64,000 nt of DNA from Hydractinia symbiolongicarpus (lineage: Eukaryota > Cnidaria > Hydrozoa > Anthoathecata > Hydractiniidae), in contig NC_079876.1 of assembly GCF_029227915.1 (NCBI RefSeq), forward strand, positions 24,056,001 to 24,120,000, read 5' to 3'. Position 1 is the first letter of the stretch. Each line of letters begins with the position of its first letter. The translations under genes and the position numbers were made by a program. Under the pieces are notes generated by a model. It made no database searches. It was not told the DNA's origin and was given only the letters and a program-made list of their open reading frames with translations. This document shows positions 25,300-37,239 of the stretch, piece by piece.

Positions 25300-25881
25300 A
25301 TGTTTTTTCGAAACACCATAACAGTATGGTACAAAAATGTGAGGAAGTTAAAACATGTTTTATATGACAAACACTTGGGCATTACAAATACCGCCATTGG
25401 TTTTATCTTGTATGGATGTGGAGATTTAACAGGCCAGTTGTGCATTGAAAAACAAAAAAAGATCCATTATCGGAGATTGTTAGGATGTGCGTTGTGGGGT
25501 GCGGTTTCAGCCAGCCTTGGTCATAATTTATTCAAATTTATGCATTACACCACGTACAAACATTCCCTGCATGGCCAGACTCTGTTTTACTTTCTGATTA
25601 TGTGTCCATTCGAAGATAGTGTGTATTTTGCTGCGACGGGATACATCGAAGGTCAATGCACGAGTTACATTAAAGAAGAAATGAAAGCCAAGTTCTTACC
25701 AACTCTTTTCACGGACGTGTGCACGTACTATCCGTTTTTATACATTATCGTTCGATTTGTTCCGTTCCATTTGAGGGTGACTGCAGATAACCTTTACAGT
25801 TTTGCATGGAGCATATTTCTATCATTCATGAAGCACGATGTCGACAATCAGTTACATCAGCAAATTTGCGACAATACCTAA
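25300..25881 (+). CDS. MPV17/PMP22-family protein, closest to MPV17-like protein 2
   Basis: A single open exon of 193 residues from the ATG at 25300. Family features in order: a basic N-terminus, an ITNTAIGFILYGCGDLTGQ segment matching the family's TNT...GD region, the YRRLLGCALWGA stretch, an LEGQ-like GYIEGQC motif in mid-protein, and the C-terminal signature RFVPFHLRV followed by FAWSIFLSFMKH. Several hydrophobic segments fit four membrane spans. In vertebrates MPV17L2 is an inner-mitochondrial-membrane protein tied to mitoribosome assembly; the same role here is inference. Some family Trp residues are replaced (PYY for WP). An AG acceptor at 25275-25276 leaves an upstream exon possible. 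Confidence 0.8.
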   Translation: MFFRNTITVWYKNVRKLKHVLYDKHLGITNTAIGFILYGCGDLTGQLCIEKQKKIHYRRLLGCALWGAVSASLGHNLFKFMHYTTYKHSLHGQTLFYFLIMCPFEDSVYFAATGYIEGQCTSYIKEEMKAKFLPTLFTDVCTYYPFLYIIVRFVPFHLRVTADNLYSFAWSIFLSFMKHDVDNQLHQQICDNT

Positions 25882-27480
25882 GCTAAACTGTAATTTTACG
25901 TGCACGTTTTTTTTGTAACTAGAGAGAGATATTGTAACTGACCATAAGATATTGAAAATGTTCAGTCAGAACTTAGAACAAACGGACAAAATCACATTGT
26001 TGTTCCAAAGGCCAATTTTACGTTTTTTTGATGGAAACATTTACGTGGTCGAGAATGTATAATCAAGCGACGAAAAATGTTGATCTCGAGTACTCTATAA
26101 AAGCCAGATATTCTATTTTATCAATAATACTGTCAGCACGTGTCCAAGACTGTTGCATCTACAACTACGGTAATTTCAACTTTATCAGTCTTTATTTCAT
26201 GTCTCCCACATGAAAGCCTTCTAAAAAGGGTATACGTTGAGGAACAAAATGTCGTTAAATCTTTTCATTGCAAAATTTAATTCTCGTGAAATATTATGAC
26301 TGTCCAACTTCGTGAAAATTAGTTCTGGCTAAAATTAATTCTCTTAGGGTATAATTAGAATATATTTTTCAGATATGGAATTACTAGCTAACTTTTATTA
26401 CCTTGCACCTGTTGAAAAAAATAATTTTTATTATGGTTGACAATAGGTTGTTAGTTTGTCTAAGTTTTTATGGATATGTGACTAAACTCTCGTGCGTTTA
26501 GTCTGGTGAAGCGCGCAGTCGCGTAAGAATCTCAAGCTAGTAGTGGGGGTGCTTAGTATTATTAAAACTGTATCTGTACCAAACTTGATTCTAATATTTA
26601 AGTGTTATACTAGTAAAATATAATTAACATACACTACATATAAATTCTGTCGAAATACACGTTTTTTTAGAAGAACTTAACTAAGAAAGTTGAGGCTGAC
26701 ATTTTCGCCAAAAATTAGGCACATATTAAGAACGCACTTAATCTAAAGTCTTTTCATTTATTAAAAAGTCTAGGTTGAACCCATTGGATTCCAGTAGTGT
26801 CCATGTACACTCCTCTGTGAACAGATGTTGTTTCTCAGAAACTATCACATGACATGTGTTACCTGGGCTTCCTGTTTCGTTTCTGCTTGCATTAAATATT
26901 TTTCACTGTGTCAGGTATGTTGGTATGAGTTTCATTTATAAGAACGCCTAAATTTCGGCTGAGCCTATATCTGCCTACTTTAAAATTTACAAAATTTAAG
27001 CTAGATTGTTTTTAATTTCGTTCTTAACGAAAAATTATGAAAATAAAAACAACAAGAAAGTGTCAAATTGAGTTGAATTTTTCACATTTTTTTACTTGAA
27101 AACTTGATTGCGGTTTATGTTCTTATGAACATTCAATAATTATGTAACGCCTTTTAAAGAACACGGAAACAAACAGCAATATGTTAAGATGTAAATTCTT
27201 GTCTAGTAAAAGCGAAAATTTACTGGGTCCCCTAAATACAACTATGCAATATGCATAGTGTTAAAATCTCTTTAAGCTTTTTTCAAAGATGAGTGTATAC
27301 GTCCTAACAAAATGGAATATATCTATTCTTATCATTTCTGGATGGTTTCTGCATTTTTATTAAAGCTAAATGATTTTTGACTTTATTTTCTAATTCGCTG
27401 CGCTCAACCGAAAATAACCTTATTTATTTTCTTATTTTTGCGACATGGAAGACTAAAAGAACTTCGACTAGTGGTAGTAG
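25882..27480. other. Spacer without recognised genes
   Basis: AT-rich DNA between the MPV17L2-like gene and the DIRS remnant. Only short frames without domain similarity are present. Confidence 0.5.
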
Positions 27481-27499
27481 TTATGTACGAAAAAGTTAG

Positions 27500-28035
27500 G
27501 GTTAGTAGGTGTTTCAAAGGCCTAGATTCCTTGTAACATAACCATCTTTAGCTGTCTACGAACGCCATCTACCATGTCGTTTAAAAAGACGGTCTGGGAC
27601 GTCTGCATTAGCCGCTGCTGTTATTCCTCCAGCACGTAGGCTGTGAAGTCCGAATCTTGCCCTATCCAATCCGATTGATGTCAGTGCATCGAGTGCATTT
27701 TCTCTTGTTGTTGTGTAGCTGATTGGGCGATTCATCTTTTTAAAGCTTCCAATTTTGTTGTTTGATGTAACTGTGATCGCTCTAAACAGATAGGAATCAG
27801 GCTCAGCAGGTACATACTTCATATACTCAGTTAAATTATATACTGGGCAGATCTCATCCCCGCAAGCGCTGATGTAAACCCAGTTTCTCCCTCTGTAGAT
27901 ATCTGTTTTGCTTGTCGCTATAAACAGTTTCATAAAGCTATTTTTGTAAATGACGTCACATCTTTTCAGAATACTAATTTCCAAAGAATCCCAAGAGAAA
28001 GATATTAAAAGTTCTAAGTTTGTTAAAAGGTTAAT
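27500..28035 (-). pseudogene. Tyrosine recombinase of the DIRS remnant
   Basis: An open stretch from 27984 to 27556 has the recombinase core: SKTD near the front, CPVYNLTEYM, and HSLRAGGITAAAN with the H-x-x-R pair, then KRHGRWRS. A TAG follows directly; beyond it in the same frame is AKDGYV with the expected catalytic Tyr. The stop therefore falls just before the nucleophile. A frame change near 27.98 kb breaks the N-terminal part (FLLGFF). No restored reading is given. Confidence 0.75.
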
Positions 28036-29201
28036 AGCCTCCCTTTTTTAACAAGTTGTTTATGTTCAACCGTAATTATGTCTTTCTTGCGAGTTTGATG
28101 TTGAAGTATGCGTTTAGCAACTTCGAGCATTTTTTTTTGGTAAAGTGCAGTCGAATGGGTTATTGTAGCCTGTCAAATTGTGAAATTACTGGATAGCGTA
28201 GAATGTTGTTCAATTGGGTTAGGTTAAGTATGTGCAACGCAACTGTTAGTGGTAGAGCTGGTAATTTTGATACGAAATATTTTTTACACCATGTATTCCA
28301 CGAATTAAAAAATAATAGTACGTGTTATTCGTGTTATTATGAACTATTATTATTATGAATTTATGATATATTCTGCTAAATCTTCTGCTAAATGCCCCAA
28401 AATTTCGTTTTCCAAATGTTGTGTAAAATGACTCGCAAAGAGTTCTAAAATGTAAAAAAGATTGCTGATTGATTTTAAGGGTCTTTGTGTGTTTCGCTAC
28501 TGCGTGTCTTACTCCGGTGACGACACCGTCGCTTTCCCTGTGGATTCGGTTTATGTTAATTGAAGTCTAAAGCTATTATTTTGCTTCTAAAACGCTTTGA
28601 ACCTATAGCAGATTTTTTTAACTTTCCTTGTGTAACATAAACAAGGATTTTCAAAGATAAATTTTTTGAAATCCCATGTTGGGATAGTATAAAATGGCCA
28701 GAACGCTGCCGAGGGCCAGTATGGGGTCACCAGTGTGCCCGAAGGTTTACAGGTATGCATGTGTTTTAAAACCTTTAATATCGTTTAAATTAAGGGTACG
28801 AGTAAATTATTTTCGTTTTCCCACGAGGTATTACAGGCATTTACGCATTCAGTTTCTGGACAAAATATTTTAAGTTGATCCTACCCACCTTTTTGTTTTC
28901 GTCATTAGCAAACCTATCTACCGCAAATGGACCCCAGAGCCTGTTTAGGTATTCGAAAAAGCTTTTTGTGATTTTTTATTTGTCCGTGTCAGTATAACGA
29001 TTTAATTTATCAGCGTATTAACTTTGGTTTCTTGGGACCCCTTCGACATTTAAATTTTTTTATTTTTTTAAAAAATATCAAAAGTATTTTCTGCCATTAT
29101 CTGAAAGTCTTCCTTTGAGCTGCTTTTTTTATTATACAATGGCTCACGTAATTATCTGTCTTTCAAAGTACTGCTTTGTTGCACAAATCTGGTTTTTATG
29201 A

Positions 29202-29432
29202 TTATAGCGAATATTGTAGAACGTATAGTTCTCTCCACGTGGAGTGCATCAGCCTTTCCGTTAATGTGAAATTCTTAATAGAAATATGCATTCTATTCTT
29301 GTGCCACGTGTGTGCACCCAACCCTGTATCGCTCGCATCAGAACAAATGATTAACCAGGGAGTAATTCTCCGTGTCATGGGTCTCTCAGTGTGTTTTAGC
29401 AGATTGTTCTTCCAAAAGAACAGTTCTTTCAC
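29202..29432 (-). pseudogene. RNase H domain of the DIRS remnant
   Basis: The frame contains WLIICSDASDTGLGAHTW, the RNase H strand with the first acidic residue, and later STWRELYVLQYSL, matching the SxxREL helix. It lies between the RT block and the recombinase, where DIRS elements carry it. Confidence 0.65.
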
Positions 29433-29559
29433 AGCTTCTGTTCATTCGGGAGTCCCATGATATTCGCGATAATAGACTCGTCTAATTTTCAATTTGGCCA
29501 TATTGCCTATTACAAACTTCATTATGATTTTGCCACAAAATTAAGCTAATTTTCGTGCT

Positions 29560-30060
29560 GACGTGTACGGTAGGGAATCAAGTATGAATTGCAAACTCGA
29601 AAGAGTAGAAATCAATCGCTGGGACTGTACAGACGGTATTGCTTGTGCCAACGCCGTCATCAATAAAATATGCAATTTTTATAGCATGTTCTCGCCAAAG
29701 TTTTGTGAGGACTAGCATTGTTTTTGTGAAAGTAAAGAAGTAGAAGAGAGACCAAACGGTAGGACTGTAAAAACAAAATACCTTTTTTCGCTATTTGTCA
29801 CCCAAGAAAATTCTGAAAAAATTTTTGATGCTCTGGAGCAATTTCTATGTGATGATAGCCTTGTTTTATGTCAAATTTAAACATAAAACCATTGTCTTCA
29901 ACAAATTTTCCAAAAATCTTCCAATCATCGAACGTGGTTTTTGTTTGTACACATGTTTGTTTACATGTCTGAGGTCAAGAATAAGTCTTTTTATTTTTGG
30001 ACAGATTAACGCTCAGTGGATTAACAACGTATGACTCAGTAGCCATCTTTTTTATTCTAC
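29560..30060 (-). pseudogene. Reverse transcriptase fragments of the DIRS remnant
   Basis: Reading the minus strand in more than one frame gives NPLSVNLSKNKK, then FKFDIKQGYHHIEIAPEHQK (the motif A region with its first Asp), and, after a frame break, IAYFIDDGVG (the YxDD-type catalytic box near 29654-29675). Stops and frame changes separate them. Confidence 0.7.
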
Positions 30061-30369
30061 TGGTTTTAATAACTCGTGTAATCCTGTATTTACAAAATCT
30101 TTACTGCCAAGAACCGAACAGTTGTTTTTGAAAGAAGCCTTTTTAGGGGTGGTGAAAAAGAGAATTTTGTATCTGCATTTTATAATTTTTAAAATAGTTT
30201 TATTAGTGCCTATATTCTCTCAGTAAGGTAGACGCCGCCTAAGATTGCCCTTCACGGTATGTGGAGGATTAGTTCGGCGCAAATAAGACCTATTGCATTC
30301 AGAAAAACTATATACAGTAGAAACAGTATGACACTTAACTTTTGCCTTTTCTTTAGGGTTGTTTCATGT

Positions 30370-30830
30370 CAGGACATTACTTTCGCCAATGTTCTTGCTT
30401 TCCGCAAGCGAAACACAGATCGCTGTTGTGGCTGTTTGGCAACGTCGCTGGTATTGATTCGCGAATTTTGGTTGCTGCTAAAATAGTCCGGAGATAGGCC
30501 TTCCCGGAGGTGCAGATGGTAAGCTGAATGGGATAGAATTTTGATGCTGCGAAGGGTGTGTGAATGAAGAAGACTTGTATGGCGGACGTGAAACATGTTT
30601 GAAGGTTGACTTTCTTTTGGTCACCTTATTCTTGTTCAGAGCACGATTTTCCGCAGCACTCATCTTTTTATCATCCTCCGAATCGCCCTGGCATGATCGT
30701 CGGATAAGTATTCATCGACAGCAGCCCATCCGGCGGAAGATTTGTCTGCAAAACGGATACATTTATTTCGCTTGTGGGGGTCATCTATGATATTATCAAT
30801 CTTTTTTGAAGATCTTGTAAATTGAACCAT
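30370..30830 (-). pseudogene. Gag-like fragment with zinc knuckle of the DIRS remnant
   Basis: From 30830 the minus strand reads an N-terminal stretch with IRFADKSSAGWAAVDEYLSD. A frame change then leads into MSAAENRALNKNK and a basic, Pro/Ser-rich segment. The end carries CFACGKQEHWRK and a Cys after an in-frame TAA, so the last knuckle spacing is interrupted by a stop. The similarity to DIRS gag-like proteins is from recognised motif order, not a search. Confidence 0.6.
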
Positions 30831-31700
30831 CTTGTACCAGTTGTGTTATTGTTTCGAGACTTTAAATTAAATCGCTATTGAATTGATGTTGTATTTTTTC
30901 CTCTGAATTTAAATTCAGTTTTACTGATTATGTGCTGCTCCAGGAGACTTTTTTTTAATTTTTTTGATCCAGTGGTAGGCCTCTGTTCTAGATTTTTGTT
31001 TTGTTTCTGGAATTTACGGTCCAGGTAGTTATTAGATGTTAAAGTATGTCAGGTTAAGCGTTATTTGTGTCCATTGACGCTTTTTGTTGCTCAGTGATTT
31101 TGAGTGAATGTGAACAAACAGTTTTAACGTGTACGGTTTAAGAACTAATTGACATGTGAGCGCTTTCATGCCTCCATACATACGAAAATAAATTCAAGTA
31201 GTAACGGCTCAGGAGTAAAATCTAAAATAACGAATTACGCACCCAGGGCTGCAATAAACAGACATTTCGTGTGAAGCGCCCACCCTTTCATCAAAGGTTT
31301 TTATAAGCACCCAGTAAACAAATAACCACGCAGTCAATCTGGGCGCTTATCTTAAAAGTTGCGAACAAAAAAACACGTGTCATTTTTGAAATGCCTAAAG
31401 TCAACAACTCCCAGTGTCTGATTGATGATCTATTCACCATTTATCCATTTAATAATGATAACGCTTTCCAAGTAAGGCATTCATGGTTTAGATGGAAATG
31501 TAGTAGATGATGAGGATATGTCAATAGTATTGGTAATTTGTCATCATTTTTGTTACTTCCATCCTTTAAAGTTTTTAATGAGCGCCCTGCGACCAATTAA
31601 TCGCCAAATCCGATTTCTTGTCATAAATAGTTTAAAAAAAAAAATGAAGAAAAAATGATTTCATGCTTGGTAGTATATGAAGGGCTAGTAAAACATAAAT

Positions 31701-31764
31701 CTCATACCCAGAGCGTCTTCTTTTTTTCACCGAAAAGGAGAAGACGTTCTGGGGGCGAGATTGG
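31701..31764. repeat. Compact fold-back MITE copy
   Basis: The arms CTCATACCCAGAGCGTCTTC and GAAGACGTTCTGGGGGCGAG are near-perfect inverted repeats with a short loop. This is the shortest well-paired two-armed copy of the family here. Confidence 0.8.
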
Positions 31765-32361
31765 CACAACATCTATCAAAAACTTCCACCATAATCTCTT
31801 GTTTCTAATAAAAGGGAAGTTGTAGAGTAGAATAATATTAATAAACTTTCATATAAAACTCTAAAAAATGAAAACAGCACTTCCTATAAGCAAGCACAGG
31901 GCAGAGCTTATTAAATGACTTCTACCATGGCTAATTTTTCGCGTGGTTACAAGAACTAAGGAGCTTTCTACCCAAACACAGTATAATATCTATGTGAACA
32001 AAATGTTTGAGTTTCTTCTTTATTATAAAGAATCTAATATCTTGTAAAGTCAAGTTAAGACGAAGACGTAGTTTTAGACGCATCCTTCTATTACGCGTCC
32101 TCCCATCGCGTTTTTTTATACACCTCGCGTCTCTCTATTATACGCCTCGCGTCTCTCTATTTGCTTTGCGCCCTTCGAAACTCTACTACGCAATACGACA
32201 TTCTATTTTAATAAAATACACTTATTCGCTATCATTTCTGAAAGCTGACTGCTGTAAAAAGTGATGCAATCGCGACCCATGCTTCCGTGAAAACGACACT
32301 TAATGTTGTCCAGTGCACATGCCTCCATAATTTAACTACTGACTTGTTTACTTTTAAAGTC

Positions 32362-32439
32362 GACCTCGTTCCCAGGGTCTTGTGACCCCTGAGTCGCACC
32401 AACTTATCAACAAGGCAAAATGCCCTGGGAACGAGGTTG
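32362..32439. repeat. Fold-back MITE copy with well-preserved ends
   Basis: The ends ACCTCGTTCCCAGGGTCTTG and TGCCCTGGGAACGAGGTTGT give about 18 bp of near-perfect terminal inverted repeat. The centre is unpaired and unrelated to the other copies. Confidence 0.85.
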
Positions 32440-33384
32440 TCATAAAGTGGTTTCGTCCGGGGTTAAAAATCCCGGTAAAGGTGACGTCATAATCTATGCG
32501 CAAGAAAACTCAGTGTAGGTGTATTGTGTTTATTGACCCCCCATTGGTAATTTCTTGACAGACCAACGAACAGAGGAATAAATAGATTTTTTTTTAACTT
32601 AAGGGTAAAAATTAAATATGATTTAATTTAACAAGTGCGTTTGGCTGAATAGCTACATTTTTTTAAAGTATCTTAGTAACTTTTGTCGTTTCAAATGCCT
32701 AAGGGTATTAAAGCATTGACAGCAACTTTTAGCTAGCTAGACAGCCAGCTTTACTTCTTAATAAGCTACTTTTATGAAATAAATAAATATGAAAGGAGAC
32801 TATAATGTGTTTTAAGCTAAAGAAAAAGTAGTTTCTGTAGACAGATATTTACTTTCTCACAAGGTTTATAATTACAAACATCTGCCATCTGCTTTCATTT
32901 TTGCTTTATTCTTTGCTTTTAAAGTTGCACCTGTGCCAAACTAACTAAAAACATTGAGATTATTTTCATATAAGAATAGCTACCAATCTATCTAGTTAGT
33001 TAGGTACACTATTCTCAAATAATATGCTTTACTTGATAAAGGAGACAAACCTGTTTTTACGTTGAAGCAATTTTTATAAAAATATAATTATTATGTTATA
33101 ACATAATGGCATGGCTTTCATGCCAAGATTTTTTGTATGTAAAGCTGGGGTTTAGTTTTACTTTTGTGGTAACTATGTTGTCTGTCTTTTGTTTCTATTG
33201 TATAGTATTTGGGTAGCTATTGAAAAGTGAAATTAAATATTAGCAATAATTTGATCAAACCTACCACTGAGGTAATTCACTGAGGTAATTGAACAAACAC
33301 CTCTATATATATCTTTTTTTGACGAAAAGTAGGTCATTGGAAACGAAGTGCCCTGTTAGTAATTATCTCTGGACCATTATTTCA

Positions 33385-33675
33385 ATATGTCTTGTTTATA
33401 AATAGGACAGCCCTAATTTTATTGGTAGACCTATCTGTTAACAGGATGTCCCAATTACCAATTAGGATAGATTGTCCATCTTCAAATGCCAGCGTTTCTT
33501 CAAAACCATGTCTCAAAACAAGCATTGCCAGTGGGGCGAGTAGCCCATCTTTGAAAGTATTACTGGTCCTTAAACATAATACAGGCATACCAATCGCCAC
33601 CAAGGGAAATCGAACCCTGGTCTTCCACATAAAATGTGAGAGTTATAACCCCTGAACCATGGTGCCACCCTGTAA
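33385..33675 (-). mobile_element. tRNA-derived SINE, second family
   Basis: On the minus strand from about 33672 the head reads GGCACCATGGTTCAGGGGTT (A-box-like) and, about 35 bases on, CCAGGGTTCGATTTCCC (B-box). The acceptor arms do not pair, so it is not a working tRNA. A body of about 200 bases follows. It differs from the SINE at 8.6 kb. It lies about 80 bases upstream of the JmjC gene start. Confidence 0.65.
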
Positions 33676-33755
33676 CTTTTTATAGAGGCAAAGGTTAAAT
33701 GTTATGTTTTCGTATAACACAGATATTATATATACTGTAGGTAATTTTTTCAACG

Positions 33756-36700
33756 ATGTGGATACAGCTGCTGTTGCTTTTGTCAGCAATTTTAAATGTA
33801 TATGGAATAGAATCTTTTCATGGTGATGCAGAAAAGAACAATGCAGATACAATTATATCTATGGATGATATGGTTGTTAGTGCAAAGTATGACAAAGATA
33901 CACAGTCTAAGATTCAAACAAATGAAGAAGCACCTCCCCCTGGACATATGAAACCTTTAGGTGAACACGCTACACCAAGGGTTGGTGAGATAGCAGAACT
34001 TGATTACATGATTGGTGGTAAAGACTTTTATGAATTCTTTTTAAGAAAGCGTAAACCTGTAGTCTTCAGAGGAATCACATCTGAATGGATGGCTACAAAA
34101 CAGTGGAAAAACGAAAGTTATTTATTAAAAGAATATTCGAATGTTTTGTTTGATGTGGAAACAAAGAAAATTTATAATCATGATCTTCATCCTCGTAAAA
34201 CTATGGATTTTAAAGAATTTCTTGCTTCATACAAAAATAAGACTTTGTATCTTGATTCACCTTTCCCTCAGTCTCCCATGATGAAAGATTTGAAGTTGCC
34301 ATTGATGATGCAATGTGAAGTGTTGCATGAATCATTCACCAGCATGCATTTGTTGTACTCAAATGGGGGCACAAGTTCGCCATTGCATGCTGATGGTTAT
34401 GAAAATTTTCTTTCTGTTTTTTCTGGCACAAAAGTTGTATATGTTATTGATCCTAAATTTGGCCATACATTGTACATGTCAGTGGTTAAAGATTTTCCTG
34501 GACTGTCTCCAATTAATCCAGAAGCAGTAGATTTCATCAAGTATCCTAAATTTTATGGTGTGCCTTTCCACAAGGTAAATGATGTGCATATTTCTATATA
34601 AAAAATTGGTATGTAGCAAAAGACACATGGATGTTAACTACTTAAAAATTTTGCAAATGGTATTGATGACACACCTTATTATTTTGCATGTGTTGGCAAG
34701 GGTGTGCTATTAAACGCCTCTCCTAAAACAGCTTGTATGATTTGAACTCTGCACATTACAAAACTTTGTTAGTTAGGGTTATAGGTAATTTTAGGGTTGG
34801 TTTAGGAGATTGTTTTAGTGGAAACCATATTATAAATCTATGTTTAAAATCTGCAGCATAAACTCACTTTAAACCACAAAAAAAGTTAAATTCAAATTTT
34901 GTTTTTTGAGTATAAAGTTTAGACACTGCCAATGCCTCAATATGAACCAAGCTATGTAGGGGCAATGTGAATTTGAAAATGTATGAATGTATGTTAATGT
35001 ATGGATTTTTCTTTCTGTGTTAGATTGTATTGAATGCTGGTGATATTTTGTATATTCCTCAAGGCTGGTATCACCAAGTTCGTTCTTACGACTCTCCAAA
35101 TATTGCGACTTCAATGTGGTTTCAGTACTTTACAAGAATTTATCAAGTTGTAAGTAATCATTTCTTCACAGCCATGTTTAAAAAGATGTTTATATACATA
35201 GGCATGTTTTTACAAGTACATGTTTGTTGTAATAAAAATTATGGGTTATTTTTTAATACAAGTCAGTATAATACATAATATTGATACAGTTATAAAACAC
35301 AGTTGTGTAACAACAACCTTCATTTTTATTTATTTTTCTTAAAATCTTATCTTACCTTAGGCAACAATAGGTGGGTTAGGATCTGGACCCCAGGGAGAAA
35401 AAACTGGTTAGAAATGGTGTTTTTGCAAAGAAGTGGTGATGATTAGTTTTCTCTATTTTTTCTTTACAGCCAATTTTTTTACTGCTATAGGATTTTGCTT
35501 ATCGGGATCATCTTGGACAAGAAACAGAGTTTTCAAGGATAGTTGAAGAAGCTCCTGAGCGTATTGAATGTGTTGATCAAAACATTCATTTACAGTCTTA
35601 CCATGAAATAAATTTGAACAAAATGGCGCTGAAACGAAAAGGTAAGACATAAATATTTGTCTAATTTCGTAAGTTTTTGTTTGTTTGTTTATTTGTTTCA
35701 TGTTTGTTTGTTTGTTTGTTTCTCTTTCTTTCTGTTGTTTTTCTAAGTCTAAGTCTTCACTACTGTACTTATTAATCAATATCATGAAACAAACAATAGA
35801 AAATTACTAAAACACATAAAGTTATTTGTGGATATAGCAAAAGGATTGTAATACTTCGACTGATTTTTTTTTATAGAAGAGAGGCATAATAAAACCAGTG
35901 TGTTAGTCAATAAAACTGTCTTGTATGAAGAGGTTCGCCTCGACCAACCAACTATATTTGTTGGCTCAGATGACAAACATATATACGCTATGGACATGCG
36001 CACTGGAAGTGTCAAATGGAAGGTGGAAACAGCTGAAGATACTGGGTAAGTGTTAAAGCCGCGAGCAAAAGGATAAATTTTGCATAAGAAATAGATAAAA
36101 TTATCAATTGATTTGTGTTGCAATTCTGGTGCTTTATAGTTGAATGTTCTTATACCGCCTACAGCGTTAATATACCATCCTTAAAGATAACCCCAACTCG
36201 CTAAGAAAAATCATTGTATGTGAATTCTACTTTAGGTCGATGTGCGAATTCAGTTTAGACGGTACCCTTGTCTATTGTGGAGCAGACGATTCTTATATGC
36301 GTGCAATTACAATTAAAAATGGTGTCGTTGCTTGGGCGTTTAAGACAGGTGGAGCGGTTATCTCTTCTGTCATGGTGGATTCCAACGGGGATCTTTACTT
36401 TGGTTCATTGGATTCTTACATGTATGCATTGTACCCTAACGGTACTTTAAAATGGAGAAAGTATATGCGAGGCGCCATGTGGAGTTCTTCCGCTCAACAT
36501 CCAGTTGAAGATTTTCTATACATATCGACACAATCCTCGGACATCGCGTTTAATATCTTTGCACTACAAAAAAGTTCTGGTAAAGTAATGTGGAAAAAGT
36601 TCGGTGATGGAGGGTTCACATCGTCTCCAAAATTAAGTCAAAATGGAAACTATGTTTTTTTTGTGAGCGCAGCAAGTGTTGTGTATATGCTGGATTCATT

Positions 36701-37239
36701 ACATGGCACCGTGCTTCACAAGATGCAGTTAGATGAAAACGTCACTGTGATGGCCTCACCTGCTGTGCATGGCAATAATATTGTTTATGTTTTAATGATG
36801 TCTGGTCGATTGCTTGCGGTCAATGTGGTGGAGAGTGAAATTATTTGGGAAAAAATGATAGGTGTTGGTGAGTAACGTTTGCGTTCCAGCGCTGTGTTGA
36901 TAAAATTCATATACTCATGTAAAGCTGTTTTTTCATTTAGGAAAAATGGGCGCTTCGTCTAGTCCTTACCTTGGTGCAGACGGCGCGTTATATGCTGGTA
37001 GCGGAAACGGAACAGTGTATAAGTTTCAACCTTTAGATGGTAGCATTGAATGGAAGACAAATGTTGCTACCGAAATATTTTTTAGTTCCCCTCGCCTTTC
37101 AAAAGACGACATGTTGTTTATAGGTAGTGTAGATGGGCCCTTACATGCTTTAAATTCAAAGACAGGCGAGATAATATGGTCAACACGTACTAACGGTCCG
37201 CTTGCAGGCACGGTGCAGATAACTCGGGGTTTTATTTGA
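33756..37239 (+). CDS. Secreted or ER-luminal JmjC oxygenase fused to a PQQ-like beta-propeller
   Basis: Six exons: 33756-34574, 35024-35149, 35491-35641, 35877-36045, 36236-36867, 36941-37239. They join in phase into 731 residues. Residues 1-17 (MWIQLLLLLSAILNVYG) look like a signal peptide. Residues about 85-315 form a cupin/JmjC domain: the iron triad is H211-x-D213 (in PLHADG) and H290 (in IPQGWYHQ), so Fe(II)/2-oxoglutarate hydroxylase activity is likely. Exons 4-6 encode eight PQQ-like blades of the type IFVGSDDKHIYAMDMRTG...W, ending near LHALNSKTGEIIWS. The propeller resembles those of BamB or quinoprotein type; no catalytic role for it is claimed. No KDEL-like tail is present. Substrate unknown. 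A transcript ending at the intron-1 stop (34601) would keep only part of the JmjC fold. Confidence 0.88.

Larger units (their letters stand above)
27480..30835 (-). mobile_element. Decayed DIRS-type tyrosine-recombinase retrotransposon
   Basis: Minus-strand fragments appear in the order gag-like with zinc knuckle (30.83-30.37 kb), reverse transcriptase (30.06-29.56 kb), RNase H (29.43-29.20 kb) and tyrosine recombinase (about 28.03-27.50 kb). This is the DIRS layout, in which a recombinase replaces the DDE integrase. Every block is broken by stops or frameshifts, so the element is dead. Its split direct repeats and inverted termini were not located. Confidence 0.8.
30836..33384. other. Spacer with two fold-back elements
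   Basis: No gene recognised. It holds the fold-back copies at 31.7 and 32.4 kb and a short direct repeat of ACGCCTCGCGTCTCTCTATT near 32.12-32.16 kb. Confidence 0.5.

Noticed and set aside
29176-29460. 94-codon plus-strand frame
   Set aside because: Antisense shadow of the DIRS RNase H segment.
30259-30486. Plus-strand frame with CCGC repeats
   Set aside because: Antisense of the DIRS Gag zinc-knuckle region.
33590-33675. Possible tRNA gene on the minus strand
   Set aside because: The T-arm is good, but the acceptor stem has several mismatches and a long body follows; classed as a SINE.
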